This document shows, in pieces, positions 45,756-56,954 of a DNA stretch of 64,000 nt; within the stretch, counting starts at the first letter, position 1; each line of letters opens with the position of its first letter. Where the stretch lies: NCBI GenBank assembly GCA_030248225.1, contig JASANE010029188.1, positions 16,848 to 80,847 on the forward strand. The letters are read 5' to 3'. Source of the DNA: Trileptium ribeirensis. Taxonomy: Eukaryota; Nematoda; Enoplea; Enoplida; Thoracostomopsidae. The translations under genes were made by a program, and so were the position numbers. The notes beneath the pieces were generated by a model. It saw nothing but the letters and a program-made list of their open reading frames with translations. It had not been told where the DNA came from and ran no database searches.

Positions 45756-46024
45756 AGGGGCGTAGCCAGGGGGAAGGGGGAATTCCCACGAAATTTTTTG
45801 ACTTTAAAAATTACCAATGGTCCCCCCTTAGTAAAAATTTTTTCTCAGCTGGACTGAATGTTTCCTGTCGGAGTAGCCTGGAAATTGTTTTTTTCACTTT
45901 AGAAATCTAAAATTCGGCCCTGTGGGGCAAAAACACACCGGCCGGGAGGAACGAGGCGACATAAGATCTCAGCCTGAGTCAGGCTATTCCCCCCAAAAAA
46001 AATTTTTCCTAGCTACGCCCATGT
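45756..46024. mobile_element. hAT MITE, 269 bp, TTATGGCC duplication
   Basis: TTATGGCC occurs at 45,748-45,755 and at 46,025-46,032. The ends are AGGGGCGTAGCCAGG and the inverse of CCTAGCTACGCCCATG. The subterminal C and G runs match the related element at 38,287. No ORF. Confidence 0.8.
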
Positions 46025-46129
46025 TTATGGCCCTGGCAAAACAGGTAGCACTCATGAATCCGAACCAGGCCCCCGATTCATGAACCCAAGCAAATTTTTC
46101 AGCTGACAGCTCAGATATAAATACTAAAT

Positions 46130-46300
46130 TTTTTCAAAAATATAGAAAACTTTTCACAGGTTTGATGTTTCCCCACGGTTTTTCTTCGATTTTACCCAAT
46201 TTTCCCGGTTTTTGGCCGTTTTAGCCAAATTCCAAGTTTTTTCACGATCATTTTTTATTTTCCGGATTTTCAAGGTTTTCCCCGGTCGCGGGAGCCCTGG
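46130..46300. repeat. A/T-rich dispersed module ending CCCCGGTCGCGGGAGCCCTGG
   Basis: A run of TTTTCCCGGTTTTTGGCC-type words ends with GGTCGCGGGAGCCCTGGATT. The same end appears at 8,281 (CCCGGGCGCGAGCACCCTGG). Confidence 0.35.
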
Positions 46301-48079
46301 ATTTACCGAAAGAATGTCGTCCGTCGTCATATGTTATGAGTTGTTTTCTAATAGTTAAGATAGCTATATATTACTACAAGTTTGTACATGACTTGCTATA
46401 AAATTGCATACAACATATGTATGATAAATTACACATGATTTGTATGAAAAATTACATATATACAATAAATGAATGATTATTTGCACATAATTTATGTTTA
46501 ATTTCAGACAATAAATGTATGTTTTGTGGCACATGGGTTGTTTGAAGGTGTAGACAGCAAACATATCACAAATTTCAAACTTAGAACGAAGATTCCAATT
46601 TTTGTGTTAATACATTCATACATTAGTGGTGATTTATTTCATAAAATATTTATAAAAATGCATCCATTAGATATATTTAAAACAATAATATAAACAATAT
46701 ATAGAAATTCCTGCATTAAATACATTTAATAGGCTAATACAGCAATTTGAGTCTCTTTAACATGAAAACGGCAGGAGATAGCGTTAAACGAATTGCACAT
46801 TCGGACTCCTGGTCCAAAAATACACTGTATCACCGGTTTTATACAAAATAGAAGAAAACAATAATTATTATGGGTTCCGGATATTTAACTTAAGCCAAGC
46901 TCGCTCGGTTTCGTCTTCTCTAACGAGATCCCAGTGAAACATGCGTACATACATACGTTTTTCGTTCATTGTCGCTTTTCAACAGCGCAAACCCTATCAT
47001 AGCGTCTGCCATTCAACGAAGTAACGAACGCAAGTCAACTTGTTGTTACATAACATATAACAGTTGCAATATATGTAATTTGTAATATGTACTAGCATTA
47101 CTATTATGAATATTTCACAATATAAAAAATAATAATAAACATAATAGCTAAACTACGTGTCAAACTGCTTGCCCTCACGTTTGTCAACCTGCGATCGCGA
47201 TAGTGTAAAAATACAAGAAGAAAACATCGCAAATAAGTGTGAAAAAAGCAGAAAAACGTTTTTATTAATAATTCCTACAATAATTACTATATATTGCTTG
47301 TGGACGAGGGGAAGAGGATAAATAAATGTAAAACATAAAATTCGCTATCGATTACAGATAAATAAACTCAACTCAGGCCGGCGTCTTTTGAAATTTTTGT
47401 ATCGTTAGTTTTATATTATACCAACACAAAACAGCAAAAAAGACATGCAGCACATTGTTGTTGATTATATATATACAGCAAAATGAAAATTACCACTAGT
47501 TATACAGCGAGGCGGCGCCTGCTAATCGTGAAGTTTTGTAAACTTTTCGGCACGTTACGGGATGTACATTGCGAACTGGAACTCTAGAATCCATACTGTT
47601 TGAGGGATCCTCATTAATATGTTTTTACTATGACACTGAACATCTATGATACTTAATGAGCCCCATATACACATGGAAATTTAGAGAAACGTATTAAAAT
47701 TGGGAAAACTAGAGAGGTAACTATGGGAAATTGGCAAAAATTCGATCAAAATTTAACGGAAAATTAGAAAAAATTTAACAAAATTGATGAAAATTACCAG
47801 TTTCTAAAAATTCCAACAATTTGCCTCCCGTGCCAACGCTATCTCTTCCGCCAGGACCCTGTACCCACCTGATCAACTTCCCTACTAGCCTTGCAAACAT
47901 ATATATTATATAACAAGTTTAGCAATTTTAGCCAAATTGCAAAGTCTTTAAGGCAAAATCGTGAAAATTACAAGGAAAATTTGGGAAGCCGGGGGGAAAT
48001 TTTGGTTACATTCCTGACCTACCCATGCCAAAGCCAAGACTACTCCAAGAATCGACGGATTGTGGACACCGATGATATG
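46301..48079. other. no gene recognised
   Basis: Very AT-rich. 46,890-47,340 has several CAACTTG/ACGAACGC words and a GTGTGAAAAAAGC context reminiscent of an untranslated leader, without an ORF. 47,690-47,840 is the AAAATT low-complexity module also seen at 35,330. Confidence 0.35.
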
Positions 48080-48084
48080 TAGTA

Positions 48085-48200
48085 GAATCTCGCTAGCGGA
48101 CGTGAAATGGAGTGATCATGGGTTTTATAGTTGTCATTATTTATAATATGTAATTGGTTTATGCATATACCGCCCTAACACCGCTGAAGAATTATAATGC
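48085..48200 (+). repeat. R3 hairpin end, short fragment
   Basis: GAATCTCGCTAGCGGACGTG then AAATGGAGTGATCATGG, followed by a TATAATATGTAATTGG region, parallels 44,075-44,150 and 49,935-50,010. Confidence 0.5.
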
Positions 48201-49930
48201 TGGTTTTATAGAAGTTAAAGCACATCACCTATAATGCATGTCGCAAAATTTGTAATATCTGAGACGCAGAAAATATCGCATTACCAAAGTGACGCTAGAC
48301 GAAATTCTTTCGGTAAATCTGATTCGTCTATGGTTGGTTTTAGATAATTTAAGATCCATGGCAAAATATGGTACAGTCATGTTGGATTCTAGGTGACCGC
48401 TAGTGATGGGAAAGGATATCCGCATATTATCTGCGACTTCGGGTAATTCAGATGTCCTAACATTGCATTTCGTGGCCAATTACAATATTTTATTGGTACA
48501 GAAGGAAAAACCTCGATTAGAGAATGTCGAAATGATGTTCTGTCGCTATATCAATATATTTCGGCCTTAGCCGATCAATTTTAGTGTAACATACATTTGC
48601 CTTAGGCCAAGGAGTCGAAGATACTTCATTTGATCATTTCGGATTACTGTTCAGTTAGAAACCCAAAAGCATCGAAAACCCCAACCCGATAAGCATACCA
48701 CATAAATACCATTCCTTTCATCATATTCAGAATCACACCTAAAACCTTCATATCAAATCCCGCACACCAATTATAGCTACATTGAAAAAACTGGAACCCC
48801 GTGCGACACCCCACACGAGTAACACATATCCAATGTAGGTTTCGAGTTTCGCTTTTTTGAGACATTCGTTAAACTATTTGTCATACATCGAAAACGGCAG
48901 CTCTGACATGCAGTATTAAGTGAAAATTGTTGTTCTCACTTAGAGGATTTTGAATCTTGCCACAGTTTTTGACACTTTTGAGAAATTATAGCATAAAATG
49001 TCAAGGGACCTCATTCCATCTAATGCATAATACTTAGCAATTCATTTGGTTTTGTGAAATTTTGCACAAACAGTCATTGGAACTAGGCGCATAATTAGAT
49101 TTTTTGTACGAGTCAAACATAAAAATCGAGCAAATTTCTCCCCAAATTGAGCAGAAAATTTTTTCGCACAGTTGAGCAATATTTGAGGAAATTTCGCTCG
49201 TTGCGCTTGCTTCGCTATAATACATAAAGATGTATAAACCAATTTCAAGTGGCCCTGAGCAGTGAATTGAAGAACCAGGGCCATAGAACTTTAGTTACGG
49301 CGTTTCGTACATTTTACGGACATCTAAAGTAGTTTTGAGCGATGTATATATATACAATTTGATTTGAATTCTCCTGAATAACTCTTCGCATAAGTTTGAT
49401 TCAGCTGAAAGGCAAAAAATACATTCGCTTGTATAGGTTTTCTGCGAGTTCCGTAACAGTAGAAAGTTCAATGCGGTTGTTGGCGAACATCAAGTATTAC
49501 AGACTTCTATCTATATTTTATTAATCAGTAAATCGATCTTAACGTTTTCTCGCTCGTTAAACGAGGCTAAAAACTGCTTTAGATTGCAATTTAGTAATAT
49601 AAAAAATATGAAAAACTTCAGATTTTTGGACAGCACTGCAAATTACAAATCCAGTGTGAATATTAAAATGATCTAATATTTTAGCTATATAAAACTGAAG
49701 TTATTCTACCAGACACATAATTTAACGGTCCCAGCGCAAGATAATGTTTAGAAATAGTTACTGGCATAGTGAGGGTAAACGGTGTCAGAGAGCGTACCAC
49801 GTTATCACAAAACTCTTGTTCAATACATTCGTACCGACGTTATATACACGTTTTAACAAAACCAAAAACCTAAAGGCTTTCCAGAAATTCACGTAGAACA
49901 CCAGGAAATCAAATCCGGGAAAACTGACTA
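48201..49930. other. no gene recognised
   Basis: Moderately AT-rich non-coding sequence. The ORFs on the minus strand (48,225-48,479, 48,644-48,865, 49,042-49,284) show no family motif. Confidence 0.4.
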
Positions 49931-49932
49931 CA

Positions 49933-51175
49933 TTAGTATCTCGCACGCGAGGGTGAAACGGAGCGAGCGTGATTTCATCAAGTGGGCATTTCTAATCACT
50001 TATAACAGGCTTTGTGTTGGATGTATATACTATACTAATACCTCTGCAATCCTGAACCCATTAAAGCACTAAAGCTTCGTCGACCCTAAACTAATCGAAA
50101 ATAACTTATAACAAACGAAGTATTCGCGCTGGTCCCGAGATAACTAAACTATTGCATCAAGCGTACCGAAACACCTACACAATTAATTCTTGATGTCTTG
50201 TAACCAACCATCTGGACAGACTATATTCCATCGGCAATCGGGTTCACTGACCCTAAAGCTATTAAAAATATCTAAAAAGGTATGAGATTCTCTTGTCTGG
50301 ACACTAGATAACCAAACCATCGTATTCATCCTGAGGAACAACCTATATAGACAATTCTTGTGCCCTGTACGCAAAATAAAACCAAACAACTGAAAACAGA
50401 CCATGGTTTTCAGCATACCAATACATAAACAAAAACTTGAAGACAGACTATATTCTGGAAATCGGGTTAATTGATCGTGAACCATAAAAACCCAAGAAAT
50501 GGCATAAAATATGCACGCTAGACTCTAGATAACCAAATCACTGTATTCAGCGTTCAAAAACCTATATAAAGACCATTCTTGATGCCCTGCAAGCAATATA
50601 TAAAACCAAGCAAATGAAAACACATTGCAATTTGGAAATCGGGTTCGTTGACCTTAAAACCCTTGAAACCCCAAGAAAAGATACAATATAGTCAAGTGAG
50701 ACTCTAGACAGCAAAAAAATAGTATTATGCATGCTTGATAATTAATACTATACCGAAATTTAGAAAATCTCTATTTCGAGAAAGGGTCGACGAACCATAT
50801 TCGGGCTCACAGCTGTCGAGGGAGTGGTCCCACAAAAATTCATGGTCAGCAAAGTTTTAGTTCTTGATGTACTGATTCTAATTTTTCGATGTGAAGCCAA
50901 CATCGCGAGATATGGATGGCGAAACATTGGTACAATTATGGCCAGATTTGGCAAAAGACCTTTAAAAACCTGTTTTGCCATTTTGACAAAGAAGATGGGG
51001 TGGGAGCTGCTCGGGTTCAACTGAAAGGTGCATCGTCATCGCTTTTTATGTCGAACGAAAAATTTGTTGCAATGCGTCCATCTGAAAATGAGTTATGAAC
51101 GACAGCCAGTGATAAAAAAGAATTTTCACGATTTTCCCTAGAACGCTCAGTGGAGACTCCGCTCGCATCTCTCGC
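49933..51175 (+). repeat. R3 repeat, most complete copy
   Basis: Left end: AGTATCTCGCACGCGAGG and GTGAAACGGAGCGAGCGTG. Three to four internal units begin with a GATAACCAAA-type word at 50,139, 50,308, 50,527 and 50,702 (spacing 170-220 bp). A minus-strand ORF of 86 codons lies at 50,760-51,020. Right end: CATCTCTCGCTCCATTTCAA near 51,155-51,175, the inverse of the left TGAAACGGAGCGAG. Short inverted termini, a hairpin next to one end and a central tandem array fit Helentron-associated non-autonomous elements; this is inference. Confidence 0.7.
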
Positions 51176-51179
51176 TCCA

Positions 51180-51895
51180 TTTCAATAATACGATAAACGC
51201 AATCAAATTATCAATATTCAGTGCAAGTATAAGTACAGTACGCTTTGCTATGTCTACCAATAAGCATAACACTGGCACTTTCTAAATTAATCAGAAAGAA
51301 CATAAAGCAACATTAGAATTTTAAACACTGATATTAAAATTTTGTATGTTACTGGATGGCTTACTGCACAAGTGCTTTTGTTTCGTCATTTTCCTTCATG
51401 GGATAAATTGCTTTCATCGTATTAAACAACTGCGAATAAGTATTGGCCCATTAGAACCTCCGATGTTACAATTAAATTGAAAAATGTAAAATTTTACAAC
51501 TATTTATGTAAATTTGGAGTGTCTGAAGCGTCAGGCAGCATCCGATAACGATAACCACATACCTTCTGCAGAACCTAAAGTATTTAAAATGCATATAATA
51601 ATTTTATTACTCCATCGCCATCGCCCATCTGCAGCAAACAAGAATCTCTCTTATACAAAATTTTTAAGATATAAGATTTCGGAATGTTTCTTAAACTTTG
51701 GGTCATAGCTAGAAAACCACTGGTCTGGCAGTAACGCCTAACTAAAACGTTGTAGGTCTATATTGATTTTACATGGTGGTCTCCATTTTTTGATCCGAAA
51801 CCTACTGTATGTTTACAACCTACAATGTTAATTACAAGTGGAAAATAACAAAGTTGTCTGTCAGCGTCAGGTTATACAGGTTTTGGCTTGCGAAA
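51180..51895. other. no gene recognised
   Basis: AT-rich sequence. GCTTTGCTATG near 51,243 and TTTCTAAATTAATC near 51,280 hint at a diverged R4 relative. Confidence 0.35.
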
Positions 51896-51899
51896 ATGC

Positions 51900-52080
51900 T
51901 GACAGAAGGGCTACGTCATTTGGGTGTTCACAATTGGGTGTCCCCGACTCTTGAGAATGTAACAGTTGGACGTGCACCATGTAGACGCGCCACACTTAGC
52001 GCCCTGGACAGTTGGGTATTCCTGACAATCATGCTTGCAATTGTGGAGTTTCAGCAACATCTGGGCATGTGGTAGCTCAA
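51900..52080. repeat. degenerate minisatellite (GGGTGT/CAGTTGGG words)
   Basis: ATTTGGGTGTTCACAATTGG, AACAGTTGGACGTGC, GACAGTTGGGTATTCC and GCAATTGTGG follow one another at roughly 17-50 bp spacing. The motif CAGTTGGGCGT is the inverse of that at 55,265-55,555. Confidence 0.5.
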
Positions 52081-52566
52081 TATTATGCAGATAAATCTGA
52101 GCAAGGGTAAGAGCACTGTGTGCTGGGTCTGGCAAAAAGCGCAGTATGTCCTCGTAAGTGTACGATGTTCGGCAAACAATGGTTCCTCTTGCTAGCCGCT
52201 AACTAAATGGCCAGGTGACTCCGTCTCGTGGAGTCTTCGTAATTGCTTATTAAAACAGGTAGCGCTACTACTGAAATAACAATGTTGTTCCTTTATTTTT
52301 TGGTTATTAAAATCCGCTGATTTAAAGTTTGAGGGTTTCGCGAGCCTGAAAAAGTTTTCAGATACAGCGGGTACGAGCATAGTAGCCTGAGTACAGGGAG
52401 CAAATGGGAATTCCAGTTTAGGTTCTGGCAAAATTCGGAATCTGGTTACTGGTTCCGGCCCGGCTAATTATATTTTCGATAGCTTCATAGCGAAATTTTT
52501 AATAAAACTTTTCCAGTTCTTAGGCAAAATTAACTAATAAACTAAAACAAAAGCGCAATATTGTCA
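52081..52566. other. no gene recognised
   Basis: Ordinary sequence. GGTTCTGGCAAAATTCGG and GGTTACTGGTTCCGG near 52,420-52,460 resemble hAT-like MITE ends but lack a partner. Confidence 0.35.
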
Positions 52567-52571
52567 TTAAT

Positions 52572-52940
52572 CTGGCCTGTCCACAGTGAGGGGGACCCCC
52601 CCACTTTCCAAATCCCCCCATGTTCGCGAGATTTTACCCCATGTCCGTCGCACCCACTCGGCCGAAACCCCACATGTTTAACAATTCCAAAAATTTTTTG
52701 TCGGAAAATTTATATTTTTTTAGCAAATGGGTTTTTAACCATTAATTACCACTATATATTTATAATGCTAAAATATTGTTTTTTAGCTTGAAAGTACGTT
52801 CACAGTAGTAAAAATGCATGAAAATATTTTGTATTTTAAGCAAAATTTATCCCCCCCACTTTGAAATTTCCCCTGAGAATGAACATGGGGCCCCCCCGAA
52901 GTTTCCCCCCCCACTTTTCGGAGGGCTGTGGACAGGCCAG
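52572..52940. mobile_element. CTGGCCTG element, copy 2, perfect 5-bp duplication
   Basis: Ends are CTGGCCTGTCCACAG and the inverse of CTGTGGACAGGCCAG, perfect over 15 bases. The target TTAAT is duplicated exactly at 52,567-52,571 and 52,941-52,945. The interior has runs of C near both ends and no ORF. At 369 bp it lacks the extra segment seen in the copy at 14,148. Confidence 0.88.
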
Positions 52941-53119
52941 TTAATGCTAATAATATAAAAACAAATATTTTCTGTCTTTGTGCTCACTAATACCTTTGGT
53001 TAGCTCTTTTAACTTCCCAACAGCATTTTCCCCAACCCTAATAACAGTTCATAAGGAAAAACGGACGGGTGTAATTAGTCCGGATTGGTTCATCAGCTAG
53101 ATCAAAGTTCTTAATTGAG

Positions 53120-53635
53120 GTTTCTGAGCTCTCGCCAAAAGCACAGACAAGCAAAAGTAAAGTCGATGGTATTATATTAAGAGATCAGCATCTGTAAATT
53201 TTCAAAGCATATCAGTGGTTTCCCCGCTAAAATCTGGTAATGGTTTGGCCTACTTGAAAAGTGGGACCCTGGTGGACTATAAAAATGCCAATTTTTGTGA
53301 CAAATGCAAAATGTGTCATTTTAGTTTAGTTCCACTGTACATGTTACTACATACGTGCAGTCGATTCTATATTGATATCGAATTTTGATGCCGCTTTTTT
53401 CAGGAACTGACGGAGACTACCCCGAAATTTTGAAAACAGTTCCTTTTTGGTTTCGTGGTGCAGGCTGGTACACTCAGTAGGATTTTTCCTCTAACTATGA
53501 AAGAATTGTCTTCTTAGCCATATATTAACACAACAACGCTGGGTGGAAACACTTTAAATTTATGACTCACAGCATTCAAAAAAACTAAAATTTTAAGAAA
53601 AAATTATTTAACGCTGTAGGGCTATAGTGCTTGTC
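53120..53635. repeat. R5 diverged repeat, copy 2
   Basis: Parallel to 21,010-21,540, same orientation. See TTTGTGACAAATGCAAAATG, CACTCAGTAGGATTTTTCC and ACAACAACGCTGGGTGGAAA. Confidence 0.45.
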
Positions 53636-55260
53636 GAATTGGTTTCGTTACGTAAGTACAATTGCATTCACCGTATAACTACCTATAAGACTACCTCAAA
53701 AATCTATAGATCCAATATCTTTCACTACGTACAACTAATTTGTTAAGGAATAATGCTAAAATTTCGCAGATTAATTTTGTTACCAAGGTTTAACCGTTAT
53801 AGCTCCACATAGCATCTCTGCGAGTAACGAACGACTTACCCAGTATAACTACGTATAAAACAATGAAATCAGCGTGTTTAACCGGTTAAATATATAATCC
53901 CATATACCCATCGTTCACCTCAGTAAACAAATGGTTCATTAATCGTTCGTTTTCTTGTGTTTTGATAACAGCATGTGCTGACTAAACATTGCAGTTGTGG
54001 TTCCTGTTTCCCTAATTTAGGCTGCCGTTAATCTTTGTCTGAGTGATAGATCTGAGTGAGGGACAAGTGTTTCACACTCACCGCACTTGCCATCAGCTCC
54101 AACAAAATTCATCTTAGCAATTATTCCCACTGCCACGAATTAATAGCGCTAATACAAAGAGCTCTCAGAACTGTTTTGGAATGCTGCTAGTGATTTCGCA
54201 CAGAAAGGCCTGCCCGGTGCACCTTATGGTGTTATCAGGCTTTCGAAATACATGGATGAAACGGGACACTATTTGGCTAACATTAAATGTGATACTTATT
54301 AGAGGCTTTCCTAAAACGCTTCCTCCTCATTGGTCTACTTCCGACACTAAAATTCTAGTAGAAAGACACAATGTCCAGTGCTGATTATAGTTTGCTAAAA
54401 ATCCGTTCACTATTTGTTACAAACCAGAAAGAAAAAATACACAAAAGCACTTGCAGCTCATTCGGTAAAGGCTGGGCGCTGCGGCTGTAGCAAAGGAACC
54501 ATTAAAACATCGATAGATTACTTGACCCGTTCGTTTACTGATTTATAGTGTTTTTGATACACTGAAAAACCAGGTTTCTTTTGTGCCATATGAGGAATTA
54601 TTATCGACTTGCAGACTTACTGTCTGCGGATAACTATGCAGCAATTCCAGAGGACAGCTTATGTACAAGGAATGAGTACTGACGAAATTTCGATAATATA
54701 TATTACGCCGTCAGTAATTGGTAGTATAGCAACAGCTGACGGAAAGCAAATGATGATTAATAAGCTGATGCCTTTGCTACCGCCATGTAAAATGTGTGAC
54801 ATGTCGCCATCGTCTCGACCTGGTTTCCTGGTTTGGAAGACTGGTTACCTTTCTTTGTTCAAAGAGTTTATAGCATTGCCGCTAGATTTTTTCAACACCG
54901 CAACTTTCGGATTGGGTCCAATTTTTAATTTTGTAAAATTTCAGATTCCCTGCGATATTTAGGGTTATAGTAGCAAACAGAATCACGCATTCGAAAAAAT
55001 AACATCTGCGTGACCTCCAAATTAACAGCGGTCCTGAGAAAAAAGAGGGCAAGTAGTGTTCTAGGTGGCTACGTAAATAAGCTACGTTACTCGTTCCCTC
55101 AGAAAACTTATCTCAGCTTCACCAAACCCTCAAATTGCAATCCAGCAAATTTAATAGCTATACAAATTAAATAGCGCGCACTAAATATAAACTCAAAGTG
55201 ATTCGAAAACAGCAACCACTGCTAGGAATGTAGAAATGTACTCATTACGTGGGTCAAACA
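53636..55260. other. no gene recognised; unknown ORF 54,609-54,962
   Basis: The 117-codon plus-strand ORF contains GMSTDEISIIYITPSVIG and PPCKMCDMSPSSRPGF, but I recognise no domain. The remainder is AT-rich without terminal repeats. Confidence 0.3.
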
Positions 55261-55264
55261 GCAC

Positions 55265-55555
55265 TCGTAGCCGCGCCCAGATGTAACCGACACCCAAAAC
55301 ATTAAGCCCATATATGGAAGGAAGCTCAGCTGTCGCGTACCCAAGTTTCAGGGATACCCAACAGTCACTGACGCCCAAGTATCGCACGACCAACAGTCAC
55401 GTGGCTAGCTGTAGCACGCCCAACTGTCGCCCGCTCAAATATTGCATGGCCAAGTGCTTCACGCCCTAGTATCAAAGACCCCAACTGTCGCACGCCCAAT
55501 ATTCGAGAACACAACAAATGCTGCTCGCCCAAATGACGCTTCAACGCCGAAAGTA
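55265..55555. repeat. minisatellite, CGCCCAACTGTCGCA unit
   Basis: More than ten degenerate copies of a unit of about 16-20 bp: ACGCCCAAGTATCGCACG, ACCAACAGTCACG, CACGCCCAACTGTCGCCC, CACGCCCAATATTCG and so on. It is not regular enough, and has no unique spacers, for a CRISPR array. Confidence 0.7.
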
Positions 55556-55950
55556 CCTCACTTTATAAGAAAGGAAGGTTGATTGTCATTACCCATATAA
55601 CAAAAACATAATATCAAGCCTTTCAGTGGCTGCTCTTACAACGCCAAAAACACAAACGAATCTCCACAGTTACATAAAATAAACATTAGAACAGTTAGCT
55701 AATAAAAAAATCTTGGACGTGCCAAACACGTAGCTAACTTTCAAAACATAGTTATTTAATACCTATTTCACGACTAACACTTCATCTTATAATTGATATA
55801 GCATATCACCATTGTAAGTTATATATGGCAACCCAACAATTTAGATTTCGAGGTCTCGTGTGCGTCGCCATACGGTATAAATGGGTACATCAATATATTG
55901 TATTAATGATATGAAAATCGGAAATGCATGCTATACCGTTCTCGATATAC
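55556..55950. other. no gene recognised
   Basis: AT-rich non-coding sequence. Confidence 0.4.
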
Positions 55951-55954
55951 TCAG

Positions 55955-56440
55955 CCTAAGCCTTGGTCTTAGCCTAAGCTAAGTCCCCTATATGAGCCAA
56001 GTACTAAGCCTAAGTCTAAGTTCGGGGGCTACCGTCCCCGAACCCCCGCTCTAAGCTGTTTTTTCCTAACGTCCGGCCCCTAAAATCGACATGGGCCTAA
56101 ATAACTATTACTCCAAGACAATATGAAACAAGAAACATCAAGTGAGTGATTGAATGAATCGAAAATTGGTAAAAGTGAACTGGGTGTAAAACAAATTAGA
56201 AATACGCTTAATTCAGCTGGAGCGAAACTGCCTTACAGTCATAAGTGTATAGAGCCAACTTATCAGAACTGTAACTCATATCTCTTCCTAGCGACAACGT
56301 ACAAAAGTCAACTCCATCATAAGTGTCCATGATTCGTAGGCAGACAGCTCCGGCAAGTGGGAAGGTTCAAGGAAAGGGGTTACATTTTTAATTCTTTTAT
56401 TCTTAAACTAATCTGTATTTCGTGCAGTCTTGAACCAACC
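55955..56440 (-). repeat. R2 repeat, inverted copy
   Basis: Inverse of 40,830-41,245. It runs from CCTAAGCC words and the GC module TTCGGGGGCTACCGTCCCCG through CTCTAAGC and CCGGCCCC to AACCAACC at 56,440. In its own direction it lies immediately downstream of the tRNA-like module at 56,443-56,516. Confidence 0.75.
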
Positions 56441-56442
56441 TT

Positions 56443-56516
56443 TGCCGCGACAGCGGACTGAACCTGTATCGATTTATTCCGAGTCTCGTGTAGCAGCCGC
56501 TACGCTATCTGAGAGT
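56443..56516 (-). repeat. tRNA-like (SINE head) module, minus strand
   Basis: On the minus strand it shows an A-box-like TAGCGTAGCGG (56,497-56,507) and a B-box-like GGTTCAGTCC (56,455-56,464), about 33 bases apart as in tRNA genes. It ends with CTGTCGCGGCAA. The 5' strand of an acceptor stem to pair with GTCGCGGC is absent, so it is not a functional tRNA gene. It probably derives from a tRNA and supplies the internal RNA polymerase III promoter of a SINE whose body may be the R2 repeat. Confidence 0.5.
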
Positions 56517-56864
56517 GACAAAACGAGTGCCCAACAACACAAGCGCAAACCCCACACCACATGACGGAGTTGATTACTGCATTGATGTGAAATATACGTT
56601 GTGAGAAAAGCGTCACTTTACGAAGGAAAGGGTTAAATCTGGAAACTCATAAGGGCTTGATCTGTAAGCTCGCAGACATCTCAACTTTGGACTGTATAGG
56701 TTGTTGCTGTGTTACAGCGGCATTTAATCTGGACCTTTTCATGAAATCACAGGTGTGTAATAACAGCTCACATTACCAAGCGTTGCACTAACCGAGTTTG
56801 TCGTGATGAGTGCATTTGCACGTGCGTTATTCGTTCGCTTGGCGACATTCGTTAGAGAACCGAT

Positions 56865-56950
56865 TAACGGCTCCTAGATAACGTAATGGCTAACAAGCGA
56901 TGCTTTCACCGTAAAGGTGATCTATGTTCAATCCACTGTCGCGGCAACAG
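56865..56950 (+). repeat. tRNA-like (SINE head) module, plus strand
   Basis: Aligns with the minus-strand module: GATAACGTAATGGCTAACA against GATAGCGTAGCGGCTGCTACA, then TATGTTCAATCCACTGTCGC against CAGGTTCAGTCCGCTGTCGC. Both end in the same CTGTCGCGGCAA word, so the two face each other across about 350 bp. It has no acceptor stem partner either. Confidence 0.45.
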
Positions 56951-56954
56951 TTTA

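Noticed and set aside
55265..55555. Short repeats resembling a CRISPR array
   Set aside because: Units are degenerate, nearly contiguous and lack unique spacers of constant length; the context is eukaryotic.
56443..56516. A functional tRNA gene
   Set aside because: A- and B-box-like words are present, but the 5' acceptor strand and a proper anticodon arm are missing.
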